DNA from: a virus
Virus record (IMG/VR): IMGVR_UViG_3300046777_002287
Location: 1 to 35,547 of that record
Length of the DNA stretch: 35,547 nt
Reading direction: 5' to 3' (one strand)
In this document: positions 24,991 through 31,906 of the stretch, one piece after another
Layout of the letters: every line of letters begins with the position of its first letter
How positions within the stretch are numbered: the first letter of the stretch is position 1
Translations under genes and position numbers: made by a program
Notes under the pieces: generated by a model
The model's database searches: none
Told to the model about the DNA's origin: nothing
What the model saw: only the letters and a program-made list of their open reading frames with translations

Positions 24991-25263
24991 ATGGAAATAG
25001 TAAGACAAAAAGCAAGAGATTATGTCGATAGTTTGGAAAGCCAACAAAGTGATTGCTATAACCAATCTTATGGGGAAGGGGCTTTAGAGGAAGCATTTAT
25101 CGCCGGATATCTGAATGGGAGCATAGATACCCAGGAACGCATCATGAACGAGTTCTTCGACCGATACGGTCCGAAAGAACATGCTTTTTTTGCTCTTGCG
25201 ATTGAAGCGTATGAAGAACCGGAAGCCGAGCTCGTTCAACAACAAAACGTAATAAACAAATAA
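24991..25263 (+). CDS. Small acidic protein, function unknown
   Basis: A 90-residue acidic, helical protein with AGGAG before ATG. The core AFIAGYLNGSIDTQERIMNE is of a kind found in short phage proteins with a helical repeat, but I do not recognise a family. The C-terminal LVQQQNVINK copies the end of the preceding Gp157 protein. Part of the recombination operon; 13 bp from its neighbour upstream and 10 bp from the one downstream. Confidence 0.6.
   Translation: MEIVRQKARDYVDSLESQQSDCYNQSYGEGALEEAFIAGYLNGSIDTQERIMNEFFDRYGPKEHAFFALAIEAYEEPEAELVQQQNVINK
25231..25263 (+). repeat. 33-bp repeat, copy 2 (3' end of the following gene)
   Basis: Encodes LVQQQNVINK and a stop, 28 of 33 bases identical to 24945-24977. 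The reading frame relative to the stop is the same in both copies. Confidence 0.7.
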
Positions 25264-25273
25264 AGGAAAACCC

Positions 25274-25561
25274 ATGACATACAAAAAAGTACTAATCCGT
25301 TCAGCAAATTCTGGCGTTCATTTTGGAGAACTTGCCGACAAGCAAGGCGATGAAGTTACCCTGCTCAATTCCCGCCGCGTATGGGCATGGGCAGGGGCTT
25401 GCTCATTGTCTCAGATGGCGGTCGAAGGCGTTAAAAAGCCGGAAGAATGTAAGTTTTCCGTCATCGTTCCAGAGATAACGGTTTTGGGCGTGTGCGAGAT
25501 TATTCCGCTGTCGCCTGACGCTGTGCAGAATCTTTATGGAGTGCCTGAATGGAAGATCTAA
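25274..25561 (+). CDS. DUF6948-type small phage protein
   Basis: A 95-residue protein with AGGAAAA before ATG. The string VLIRSANSGVHFGELADKQG, then EVTLLNSRRVWAWAGACSLS, QMAVEGVKKPEECKFSV and EIIPLSPDAV is the well-conserved pattern of a short phage family (DUF6948) of unknown function. Its last 13 bases overlap the start of a glycine-rich gene in another frame, an arrangement I associate with this family. Confidence 0.75.
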   Translation: MTYKKVLIRSANSGVHFGELADKQGDEVTLLNSRRVWAWAGACSLSQMAVEGVKKPEECKFSVIVPEITVLGVCEIIPLSPDAVQNLYGVPEWKI

Positions 25562-25713
25562 GCTATGGCTCTGGCGATGGCTCTGGCTCTGGCTCTGGCT
25601 GGGGCTCTGGCTGTGGCTCTGGCTGGGGCTCTGGCTGTGGCTGGGGCGATGGCTTTGGCTTTGGCGATGGCTTTGGCGATGGCTCTGGCGATGGGAATGA
25701 AGGTGAAGCATGA
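25549..25713 (+). CDS. Glycine-rich repeat protein 1
   Basis: A 54-residue protein overlapping the DUF6948 gene end. After MEDLSYGSGD it is almost entirely GX repeats, with X being Ser, Trp, Cys, Asp or Phe, ending NEGEA. The frame is supported by overlaps at both ends, including ATGA (25710-25713) with the next gene. Aromatic Gly-rich chains of this type are probably unstructured and may phase-separate or bind surfaces. Two other frames stay open here only because the DNA is a simple repeat. Confidence 0.65.
   Translation: MEDLSYGSGDGSGSGSGWGSGCGSGWGSGCGWGDGFGFGDGFGDGSGDGNEGEA
25566..25692 (+). repeat. GGCTCTGGC-type simple repeat
   Basis: Tandem six-base units GGC-TCT/GAT/TGG/TGT/TTT encode the Gly-X protein. 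Length change by six bases would keep the frame, so this tract is a candidate for size variation between isolates. Confidence 0.7.
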
Positions 25714-25979
25714 AGGAAATGGAAGATCTAGAAGATACTCTCTGCTTTGGCGACGGGCGCGCTGCTGATTTTCATACTGGTGTCGGGGCAAGCTCAGGGT
25801 TCGGCTATGGATGGGGCACAAGTCTCGGCCATGGCTATTCCGGCAACGGGTCGGGCTTTGGCTTTGGTGACTACCGCGCCTTTGGCGATGGCGCATCCAA
25901 TTCGGACGGAACGGGCCACGGGTTCGGACCTGCGGACGGCAGCTGTCAGTTTGACGGGATAGACGAGCTAGAAGAGTAA
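25710..25979 (+). CDS. Glycine-rich protein 2
   Basis: An 89-residue protein starting inside the stop of the first glycine-rich gene (ATGA). It carries MEDLEDTLCFGDG near its start; the DNA ATGGAAGATCTA is also the first 12 bases of the previous gene, so one probably arose from the other. The rest is Gly-rich with Phe, Tyr and Ser (SGFGYGWGTSLGHGYSGNGS), less regular than its partner, and ends in an acidic tail. Function unknown. Last gene of the plus-strand operon. Confidence 0.65.
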   Translation: MKEMEDLEDTLCFGDGRAADFHTGVGASSGFGYGWGTSLGHGYSGNGSGFGFGDYRAFGDGASNSDGTGHGFGPADGSCQFDGIDELEE

Positions 25980-25981
25980 AC

Positions 25982-26018
25982 AAAAAACCCTCCGCGCCTA
26001 ATTCAAGGTACGGAGGGT
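25982..26018 (-). terminator. Rho-independent terminator of the early minus-strand operon
   Basis: Read on the minus strand, ACCCTCCG and CGGAGGGT (26011-26018 and 25987-25994) form a perfect 8-bp stem followed at once by six T (25982-25987). It lies 24 bp after the last early gene and blocks read-through into the opposite-strand recombination operon. On the plus strand the same hairpin lacks a U tract. Confidence 0.8.
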
Positions 26019-26041
26019 CAAAAAAGAAACACAGGCCAAGT

Positions 26042-26425
26042 CTAAGCGATCCCGCAATAATCTTCAATCCACCGGATAGCTTCATCTACTCCGTAGCAAA
26101 CTTTTACCCGATAGCCTTGGTCCTCAAGCAAGTTCAGCCAAAACTTTTGAACGTCGCTGAGCTTGCCCTTAGGTTTTTTCATCTCAATGAACAACCCGCC
26201 ATATTTGCTGTTCACAATCGGCACAAAAAGGTCGGGAACGCCCGACTTTACGCCTTCTTTTTTTAGTTTGACCGCTACCGCCACGTGCCGGTCTCCACCA
26301 TTGGGAATGGCAAAGACGGGGATGCCTTTTAAGGCGCAATAGTCAACAACAGCACATTGGATCTGGTGCTCACTCAGCTCCGCTATCGCGGTCATAGAAC
26401 CCGAAGCCTTCTTGTTTTTCTTCAT
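26042..26425 (-). CDS. VRR-NUC domain endonuclease
   Basis: A 127-residue nuclease of the PD-(D/E)XK superfamily. Visible motifs: SEHQIQ (E19, Q21), FAIPNGG (39-44), GVPDLF with D65, LFIEMKKPKGK with E81 and K83, then SDVQKFW and VKVCYGVDEAIRWI. This is the complete stand-alone VRR-NUC fold seen in many phages, where it is thought to cut structured DNA such as junctions or flaps. It is the last gene of the early operon and overlaps the one before by 56 bp. An internal ATG at 26395 is a possible alternative start. Confidence 0.85.
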   Translation of the reverse strand: MKKNKKASGSMTAIAELSEHQIQCAVVDYCALKGIPVFAIPNGGDRHVAVAVKLKKEGVKSGVPDLFVPIVNSKYGGLFIEMKKPKGKLSDVQKFWLNLLEDQGYRVKVCYGVDEAIRWIEDYCGIA

Positions 26426-26756
26426 TTCTTACCCATTTGTTTTCAGAAATCTTGGTGAAGCCGTCAGATTGAGGTTTAGGCGGCTCAAGAAGGACGCTAG
26501 GCGACACGTCAACAACTTCCTTACCTACGACACCTACGCTCTTGAGGAGCTTAACTTGGTGCCGCAGGAGCTCTCTACAGGCGGGGTCTAGGTGCGCTCG
26601 GTCAGCCATGGCGATTACTAATTTGTGATGCAATTCCAGCTGAGCCTGAGAGATATCAGACCACGGCATTCCGCCTAAGCGGTCTTCGCGGGTCTTATAT
26701 CCCCACGCGCCGATAGCTATGCCCAAAAGCGTAAGAAAAATGATAAGTATATTCAT
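26370..26756 (-). CDS. Small membrane-anchored protein
   Basis: A 128-residue protein with an N-terminal transmembrane segment (MNILIIFLTLLGIAIGAWGY), then a helical cytoplasmic or periplasmic part containing LLRHQVKLLKSVGVVGKEVV and an acidic tail. ATG 26756 overlaps the preceding stop (ATGA), which decides it over an upstream GTG at 26777. No family recognised. Confidence 0.6.
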   Translation of the reverse strand: MNILIIFLTLLGIAIGAWGYKTREDRLGGMPWSDISQAQLELHHKLVIAMADRAHLDPACRELLRHQVKLLKSVGVVGKEVVDVSPSVLLEPPKPQSDGFTKISENKWVRNEEKQEGFGFYDRDSGAE

Positions 26757-27094
26757 TGTATGAGTCTCTTTGCCCACCAGCTACGAACGGGCAAAATCTT
26801 AACAACGCCAGTATCGAGCTCGGTTTGGCTTTCTTTAACCAAGTTTTCGAGCTTCTTAAAATGCCCCACGGCAATCGACTCAGAGAATCCGCATCGTTCT
26901 TCGAGAATCTCGCGCATGAAGTCGATGTGCAGAAGGAAGTCGCGAATCGCCCTCTGCCGGATGCGGAGAGGATGGTCAAGTGGGGCGCGAAGGTCTAACA
27001 CCAACCTCTCGATGACACCGCACCAGAGCGAGTGCTCCTGAATGCGGCCTACGTCATCGTCGTCAGTGAAGGGGATGATGTTTTTTATTTCCAT
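26753..27094 (-). CDS. Hypothetical early protein
   Basis: A 113-residue protein starting at ATG 27094 with AGGGG upstream. It contains an acidic loop (FTDDDDVGRIQEH) and an Arg-rich helical middle (PLRIRQRAIRDFLLHIDFMR). Likely soluble and helical. Coupled by ATGA to the membrane protein gene that follows. Function unknown. Confidence 0.55.
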   Translation of the reverse strand: MEIKNIIPFTDDDDVGRIQEHSLWCGVIERLVLDLRAPLDHPLRIRQRAIRDFLLHIDFMREILEERCGFSESIAVGHFKKLENLVKESQTELDTGVVKILPVRSWWAKRLIQ

Positions 27095-27111
27095 CTCGCG
27101 CCCCTCGATTT

Positions 27112-27456
27112 TTAGTAATCTACCGGCTCGCCGAAGCAATCTTTATGTTTTGCCCAGCCAGGTCGGACGCAGCGGTCATCCTCTTCGACGCAACCGAGAA
27201 TCATTACTGTAATCCAGACAAGGGCGCACAATGCGATCCAGCCGATGTCAGCCATCCCAGACTGTTTTCCGCCTTTGATAACTTTCAGGTCAGGACGGCT
27301 AGCGATGGCCTCTTTCTGGTCCATAATCGCGCGCATAAGCTTACTCATCTGAGCATCATCAATGCGGCGCTCCTCTTTGCTGCCGTCATTGTAAAACTTA
27401 ATTTGGTACAACTCGCCTTTTCTTATTTCTGTTTTGCAATCGATTATCTTTTTCAT
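27112..27456 (-). CDS. Hypothetical protein with one membrane segment
   Basis: A 114-residue protein: a polar N-terminal part (IKFYNDGSKEERRIDD), a transmembrane helix (DIGWIALCALVWITVMILGC) at about residues 70-89, and a Cys-containing tail (DRCVRPGWAKHKDCFG) that may form a disulphide on the far side. The ATG follows AAAGAGAAACACAC, a variant of the start signal shared by many early genes here. Function unknown. Confidence 0.55.
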   Translation of the reverse strand: MKKIIDCKTEIRKGELYQIKFYNDGSKEERRIDDAQMSKLMRAIMDQKEAIASRPDLKVIKGGKQSGMADIGWIALCALVWITVMILGCVEEDDRCVRPGWAKHKDCFGEPVDY

Positions 27457-27484
27457 GTGTGTTTCTCTTTCTTTTTTGTGTGTT

Positions 27485-27721
27485 TTACATCTCTAACAAC
27501 TTTATCTCCATCTCGTACTGCTCTATCTCTTTTTTGATGCGTCGCTTTGTGTCATCGATTCGCAGCAGAGCGCGCATCCAATCATCTTTCGCTTTTTCCT
27601 CTTCGTCCAGAGGTTTTTTCATCAACAAGCGTTCTTCTCTTCGCGCCCATTCCGCAAGCTCAAACTGCATTTCGCGGACGGCGCGCTGTTTCCGTATCAA
27701 CAACGCAGCTCCCGGAATCAT
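27485..27721 (-). CDS. Small helical early protein
   Basis: A 78-residue, highly charged helical protein (EWARREERLLMKKPLDEEEK, then RRIKKEIEQYEMEIKLLEM), probably a coiled coil. GGGAGG precedes ATG 27721, and the start overlaps the previous stop by ATGA. It may pair with the adjacent coiled-coil protein. Function unknown. Confidence 0.55.
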   Translation of the reverse strand: MIPGAALLIRKQRAVREMQFELAEWARREERLLMKKPLDEEEKAKDDWMRALLRIDDTKRRIKKEIEQYEMEIKLLEM

Positions 27722-28032
27722 TGTGGCCTCCCAACGCTTTCAATCCATTTTCTCTGTTTCTCAGCGAACCGATTCAACGGCCACTTTAAGTACAATACTT
27801 CCCCTAATTCGCCTAATCGCTCGTGGCATCTGTAAATTTTCTCCGCTAGATACAATTGTTCGTGCTTAAATTGGTTCAATCTTCGAATCGCTGCTTCGTC
27901 GTTTTCGTCTACTCGCACCAGCAATGCATTCATCATTCGAGCGTTTTTTTGTAGGTCGCCGTATAATGATTTGCCCAAACTTTGCAGGTCACGAATCTCG
28001 ATTTTCTTTTTTTGTGTGTCTGTCAATTCCAT
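27718..28032 (-). CDS. Small helical early protein
   Basis: A 104-residue, mainly helical protein with AGAGG before ATG 28032. It holds long amphipathic helices (QSLGKSLYGDLQKNARMMNA; LNQFKHEQLYLAEKIYRCHE). It lies directly after the SSB gene and is coupled to the next small gene, so a link to replication is possible but unproven. Confidence 0.55.
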   Translation of the reverse strand: MELTDTQKKKIEIRDLQSLGKSLYGDLQKNARMMNALLVRVDENDEAAIRRLNQFKHEQLYLAEKIYRCHERLGELGEVLYLKWPLNRFAEKQRKWIESVGRPQ

Positions 28033-28045
28033 TACTGCCTCTCAA

Positions 28046-28372
28046 TTAGAACGGTAAAAACTCATCATCATTCGAATGCGCTTTCGCGGGTGGTTGAATC
28101 TCAGTGATGTCAGTCACTCGCGCATCTCCAAACATTTTGCCGTTGTGCTCTTTGCCGCCGAGCTTGCCTTTAATCTCCACAATTGCCCCAATTCTTGCGT
28201 GTTTTGCAAGCTCTCCGTCGATTGTAAGGATGGCGAAGTTTTGCCCGAATTTGGTTAGGTCTAGGTCGATGCGCATCTTCGAGAGGGAGCGTCCGTCTTT
28301 GCTCCAAAACTCTTCCACGGATTTAACTTCGCCGCGCACTCGAATCATGTTTACGACTGATGTATCTGTCAT
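28046..28372 (-). CDS. ssb: Single-stranded DNA-binding protein (short SSB)
   Basis: A 108-residue OB-fold-like protein: VNMIRVRGEVKSVEEFWSKD, LSKMRIDLDLTKF, NFAILTIDGELAKHARIGAI and VEIKGKLGG, ending in the acidic tip DDEFLPF that SSB proteins use to recruit partners. It is shorter than bacterial SSB (about 170) because the linker is nearly absent. AAGGA precedes the ATG. With helicase and initiator upstream it completes a replication set. Three tandem 8-bp repeats lie just before its ribosome binding site. Confidence 0.75.
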   Translation of the reverse strand: MTDTSVVNMIRVRGEVKSVEEFWSKDGRSLSKMRIDLDLTKFGQNFAILTIDGELAKHARIGAIVEIKGKLGGKEHNGKMFGDARVTDITEIQPPAKAHSNDDEFLPF

Positions 28373-28384
28373 GGTTTTCCTTAT

Positions 28385-28408
28385 CGTTTAATCGTTTAGT
28401 CGTTTAAT
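28385..28408 (-). repeat. Three tandem 8-bp repeats before the SSB gene
   Basis: CGTTTAAT, CGTTTAGT and CGTTTAAT follow each other without gap in the 50-bp space upstream of ssb. They could be a binding site that adjusts SSB expression, or simple AT-rich filler. Confidence 0.5.
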
Positions 28409-28422
28409 TGTTATTCCGTCAG

Positions 28423-28851
28423 TTAAAACAAACCCCAAGCTAATTTAAGTTGTTCATTCCAAAGGTTTTTAATCGGGCGACAATGGCATTCTCTAAGTTC
28501 TTGTAAAACGTCAATAGCGATTCCAACCCGCTCCCAATCTTTCATGTCCAGTGCGTGATTTAATAGCGATTCAACTGCCTTCATTAGTTGGTAACGCTTT
28601 TCAATTTCACTTTCCAATCGATCGCCTCGGGCCGCTCTTTCTAAATGTTGCCGCTGAAGGTCGTAGAGACTTTTTGGTTTTGGAAGTGGTGGAGGCTCAT
28701 CTTGTTGGAACCTTCTTAATTCAAAAATTACGTCTTCAACATCTCCAAAATTCATTAAGCAAGTTTTGACAATATTCAAAATCTCTAATTCTTTTTTATT
28801 TTCATCCCAATGCCTATCATCTTCGCTTTCATTATGTAGTTCTTCTGTCAT
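28423..28851 (-). CDS. Hypothetical protein between helicase and SSB
   Basis: A 142-residue, acidic and helical protein with AAGGAGA 10 nt before ATG 28851. Notable parts are an acidic start (ESEDDRHWDENKKELEILNI), a Pro-rich loop (DEPPPLPKPKS) and a Leu-rich C-terminal half (MKDWERVGIAIDVLQELREC). Its position between the helicase and SSB genes suggests a replication accessory role, such as a helicase loader or partner, but no loader motif is seen. Confidence 0.55.
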   Translation of the reverse strand: MTEELHNESEDDRHWDENKKELEILNIVKTCLMNFGDVEDVIFELRRFQQDEPPPLPKPKSLYDLQRQHLERAARGDRLESEIEKRYQLMKAVESLLNHALDMKDWERVGIAIDVLQELRECHCRPIKNLWNEQLKLAWGLF

Positions 28852-28869
28852 CGTGAGCGATCTCCTTCA

Positions 28870-30186
28870 TCATTTCCACATTTTATCGTCAAAATCGTCA
28901 AAGCTTCTGTTAGATTGCGGTTGTGTTTCTGGTTTTGAGCCCTCCTTGTAGGTAAGTGTTTCAGGTTCAACGTCAAGGTAAACTTCTTCCGTTCGTCCGA
29001 ATCGCACCTTTGCAAAATCCGCTAACATGCGGCGCGGGTCGTCGTTAATCTTTGATAGCAGAATCGCGATATCTGCACTCTGTTCAATTTGTCCGGTATC
29101 TTTAAAGTGGATGAGAGCTGGCTTGCCATCCCCGTTTTTTATGTCCCTGTTTAACTGCGCAAGGATAAACATCGTAACGCCCGTATCTTTCGCAAAGATT
29201 TGAATCTCCTGACAGATATCAGCTAATTCTTCGCGGCGTGAGAATGAACGAGCGGATGATTTGATTAGTTGGACGTAATCGACCATCGCCACTGCAATGT
29301 TCTTGGTTCGTTTCAACCTTCGGATATCTCCTAAAATCTCCTCAAAGGTTTTTTTCTTTGATGTTTCAATAAAAAGTGGAATGCTGGAAACTTTTTCATG
29401 GGCTTGGAACGCCCGCTTGCACTCCGCTTCTGTCAGATTCATCTCCTGTACTTTTTCGCTGTTAATCTTGGCTACCTGCTGCACCAGCCTCACTCCATTT
29501 TCGTTCTCAGTCATTTCAATCGAGAACACTACAACGCCCGTCCCCGCTGCTGCCGTTTCAAGTGCGATTTGTTGCATAACCGCGCTTTTCCCAACACTTG
29601 GTCGAGCCCCGATATAGATGACGCGCCCCTCGATTTTTTTGAATTGTCGGTCAAAGGAGGGTATTCCCGATTTGACTATGACGGCATTGGCTTCCTCTGG
29701 TGGGTAGAGAATCGGGGTCATCAATTCGCCCGCTTGTTTCAGCGTTGGGCCTTCACCGCGATTAAGGGAGGCAAGCACAATCTCCATCTCGGCAAGGCAC
29801 TTCTGCCAATTCGACTCTTTTTCAATTTGAATATAGGTGCTCTTCAAGGCTGCAAGTGCTTTATTCTTCCTTGCCGTCTCGATCAGTTGCTTCGCGTCAA
29901 ACTTTGCAATCTCGCCAGTTGGACCGACCGAAGCGTCATTCGTTAGGTTCACAATCGCGCCAGGGTCCCCCCATTCCTTCCTAGATGCCTCTGGAAGCCC
30001 CATAAATGCCGCTGGTGCGTTTAGAAAGGGCCGGTCCTTGTCTACCCCTAGGCCTAGGCTCATCACGCGCCACAGGGCTCTGTAGCGGCCTTGGCTGAAG
30101 TGTTCTTCTCTAAGCCCCAATTCGACTAGGTTGTCGATTAGGGCCGTATCGAGGATGCATCGAGCTAGGATATTTATTTCTGACAT
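28870..30186 (-). CDS. DnaB-type replicative helicase
   Basis: A 438-residue hexameric helicase of the DnaB/RecA-fold family. The N-terminal helical domain begins NILARCILDTALIDNLVELG. Walker A GARPSVGKS is at 193-201, Walker B VAMVDYVQL at 299-307, the sensor-like LAQLNRD at 342-348, and KDTGQIEQSADIAILL at 362-377. It unwinds the phage fork and would be recruited by the initiator encoded just upstream, whose gene overlaps by 13 bp. The acidic end (SFDDFDDKMWK) is a possible protein-contact tail. No phage polymerase is present, so host polymerase is probably used. Confidence 0.9.
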   Translation of the reverse strand: MSEINILARCILDTALIDNLVELGLREEHFSQGRYRALWRVMSLGLGVDKDRPFLNAPAAFMGLPEASRKEWGDPGAIVNLTNDASVGPTGEIAKFDAKQLIETARKNKALAALKSTYIQIEKESNWQKCLAEMEIVLASLNRGEGPTLKQAGELMTPILYPPEEANAVIVKSGIPSFDRQFKKIEGRVIYIGARPSVGKSAVMQQIALETAAAGTGVVVFSIEMTENENGVRLVQQVAKINSEKVQEMNLTEAECKRAFQAHEKVSSIPLFIETSKKKTFEEILGDIRRLKRTKNIAVAMVDYVQLIKSSARSFSRREELADICQEIQIFAKDTGVTMFILAQLNRDIKNGDGKPALIHFKDTGQIEQSADIAILLSKINDDPRRMLADFAKVRFGRTEEVYLDVEPETLTYKEGSKPETQPQSNRSFDDFDDKMWK

Positions 30187-31316
30187 TGAAGAGCCTTATC
30201 AAGAAAGCATTTAACAAAAACAGCCCGTGTCATTTCGTAATCTCTCGTACCTTTTTTAAGGGGTTTTAACTGTTCCCGATAATTTGTGATGGCTTCATCG
30301 GAATCGTAGAGCATTGCTAGCGTAGGAAGCTTTTGGAATGCGCCATGGAATTGTGGTCCGTCACTTGCTGCGGCAACGAGGCGGTCGAACAAGCTGCGAG
30401 CTTTATCTCGTTTAGTTGCTTCCGTACTTTGCTTGTCCTCAAAAAAACGAGGAGCGTTGTTTGGCAACCATTTTTTAAAAGTAAGTTCCCATCCTGGCCG
30501 TTTTATCCCCTTACCTTCCGACCATGTGTGCATTTCATAAGAAAGGTTTTTGATTGCGGTCTCAAGGTTAGGATCTGATAGCTCCGCCCATTGCGGCACC
30601 TCTCGTGCATTTGCCTTTAATTTTTCCATACGCTCGGGGGTTAGCCATACGGATGGCGTAGGGCAGAGACTTTGGGGCTCTTTGATTCGGGCCTTTTTTT
30701 TCTTGGAAAGGGGGGGCGCGGAGTCTCTGGGGGGATGGGTAAGGTCCGGAGTCTCAGGTTCTTCCAAAATCTGAAAAGGCTCTTTAACAGAGTCGAGGTC
30801 TATTAAAGAATCCTTTAATTCAGGTTTGGTGGGGAGAGGAGCGTCAGCGACGACCTGATCTTCTAAATGATCTTCTTTATGATCTTCTAATGATCTTCTT
30901 GGGTGAACTGTATTCACTATTGATAGTGAACTGTATTCACTATTATGGTGAACTGTATTCACTATTGATAGTGAACTGTATTCACTATCTACAGTCTGAT
31001 AGTGAACTGTATTCACTAGTCGCCATATGTTTGTCTGCAATCCACGCGATTCCTTTATCAGCTGATTTTTTTCAACCAGCTTGTTTAGAACGTTGATTGC
31101 ATGGCGGCGGGTACACGCTAGCTCTTGCGCCCATTGTTCAAAGCTAAGGTAGCACTCAAGAGGCGGGGTGCTATTTTGAAAGCTCCAAACTCGGCAGAGT
31201 ATAACTCTCTCGTGAAGAGAATAATTGTGATCGTGCCAGATATGTTGAGGAAAGCGGTGAAACGTGATGGTTTTGTCCTTGCCGGATGGGCAGGAAAGCG
31301 GTATTTTTTTAGACAT
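30174..31316 (-). CDS. Replication initiator (lambda O-like layout) carrying the origin in its gene
   Basis: A 380-residue protein. Residues about 20-106 form a winged-helix DNA-binding domain (YSLHERVILCRVWSFQNSTP; LSFEQWAQELACTRRHAINV; LNKLVEKNQLIKE). Residues 100-154 are encoded by five 17-bp iterons and four 9-bp repeats, giving the repetitive SEYSSLSIVNTVH and LEDHKEDH segments. A Pro/Lys linker leads to a helical C-terminal domain (about 210-380) that would contact the helicase. Lambda O has the same order: DNA-binding domain, iteron-encoded linker, helicase-contact domain. AGAGG precedes the ATG. Function is inferred from layout and the neighbouring helicase. Confidence 0.8.
   Translation of the reverse strand: MSKKIPLSCPSGKDKTITFHRFPQHIWHDHNYSLHERVILCRVWSFQNSTPPLECYLSFEQWAQELACTRRHAINVLNKLVEKNQLIKESRGLQTNIWRLVNTVHYQTVDSEYSSLSIVNTVHHNSEYSSLSIVNTVHPRRSLEDHKEDHLEDQVVADAPLPTKPELKDSLIDLDSVKEPFQILEEPETPDLTHPPRDSAPPLSKKKKARIKEPQSLCPTPSVWLTPERMEKLKANAREVPQWAELSDPNLETAIKNLSYEMHTWSEGKGIKRPGWELTFKKWLPNNAPRFFEDKQSTEATKRDKARSLFDRLVAAASDGPQFHGAFQKLPTLAMLYDSDEAITNYREQLKPLKKGTRDYEMTRAVFVKCFLDKALQCQK
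30856..30899. repeat. Four TGATCTTCT repeats at 12-bp spacing (candidate unwinding element)
   Basis: TGATCTTCT occurs at 30856, 30868, 30880 and 30891 (12, 12 and 11 bp apart), right beside the iterons. The units resemble the GATCTnTTnTTTT 13-mers of the bacterial oriC unwinding region, which is only an analogy. They encode EDH/LEDH repeats in the initiator. Confidence 0.65.
30903..31018. repeat. Origin of replication: five 17-bp palindromic iterons
   Basis: Five exact copies of GTGAACTGTATTCACTA at 30903, 30926, 30948, 30971 and 31002 (steps 23, 22, 23, 31). Each holds a GTGAA/TTCAC inverted repeat around CTGTA, and the arms extend to ATAGTGAA/TTCACTAT in copies 2 and 4. Regular two-turn spacing inside the initiator gene is the classic arrangement for initiator binding sites, as in lambda ori. 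Confidence 0.85.
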
Positions 31317-31348
31317 GGCACCTCTAGTTAGGTTAGGGACTGCTTACT

Positions 31349-31445
31349 GATGCTTAAGAGGCGGAAACTCTTAGGCATCGGGCCTTTACGGCCTAGCCCC
31401 ACAACTAGCGGGCATGTAATGACGGTACACTACCGTTAGCGTACC
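31349..31445. other. Hairpin cluster upstream of the initiator gene
   Basis: This gene-free leader holds three inverted repeats: a 12-bp stem (31349-31360 with 31368-31379, one wobble on the plus-strand RNA), a GGCC/GGCC stem (31381-31393), and ACGGTA/TACCGT (31422-31427 with 31431-31436, alternative pairing GGTAC/GTACC to 31445). It could be a leader RNA, a priming signal or an attenuator. No U tract follows any stem. Confidence 0.5.
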
Positions 31446-31460
31446 GGAAAGAGGTTTTTT

Positions 31461-31535
31461 TCAGGTGGTGAGATACCAGATAAGTGAAACAAAACACATG
31501 ACAAAAAGGTCCCATTCGCTAACGTGGTCGCTCAT
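31461..31535 (-). CDS. 24-residue membrane peptide, translationally coupled
   Basis: A short frame starting at ATG 31535 inside the previous stop (ATGA), with GGGAG 6 nt upstream. The peptide begins MSDHVSEWDL and continues as a hydrophobic helix (FVMCFVSLIWYL) ending in TT. Coupling plus ribosome binding site argue that it is translated. Function unknown; small phage membrane peptides often modulate host membrane proteins. Confidence 0.5.
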   Translation of the reverse strand: MSDHVSEWDLFVMCFVSLIWYLTT

Positions 31536-31906
31536 CGTGTCTCCCAATTTTTTTCTAAGGGGAGGCTCCCAACCCTGCGCAATACCTCGTCGTCTCTAGC
31601 TTTTTCGTACTGTTTGTAAGCTTCTCGCGCATTGATTACTAACCATTTCATCTCGCGATCTAGCCTCTCATAGTCACCCATTTCATACATCCGATTGCTC
31701 TTAAACCCCAACAAATAAACGATATCCATTGATTTAAAAGTACTGTCGTGAATTTGTAATCGGTACTCAGAAGATTCAAAGTGCGTTATATATTTAAAGT
31801 GTACGTGCGTTTGACCGTCATTATTAAAAAAAACCAACTGCATCAAATCGCGGCCAAGGTCTAACCATGGATCGCGATACACCATTTTTTTTTGTTCTGC
31901 TGTCAT
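31532..31906 (-). CDS. Hypothetical early protein
   Basis: A 124-residue soluble protein, ATG preceded by AAAGGAACACA. It has a beta-type middle (GQTHVHFKYITHFESSEYRL) and a charged helical end (EAYKQYEKARDDEVLRRVG). No family recognised. It is followed by a coupled 24-residue membrane peptide. Confidence 0.6.
   Translation of the reverse strand: MTAEQKKMVYRDPWLDLGRDLMQLVFFNNDGQTHVHFKYITHFESSEYRLQIHDSTFKSMDIVYLLGFKSNRMYEMGDYERLDREMKWLVINAREAYKQYEKARDDEVLRRVGSLPLEKNWETR

Noticed and set aside
25558-26085. 175-aa minus-strand reading frame rich in Ser/Arg/Gln
   Set aside because: It is open only because the opposite strand is a simple GGC-NNN repeat. It also runs through the early terminator and has no ribosome binding site.
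30903-31018. CRISPR-like spaced repeats
   Set aside because: Repeats are 17 bp with spacers of only 5-14 bp, lie inside a coding gene and sit next to replication genes, so iterons explain them better.
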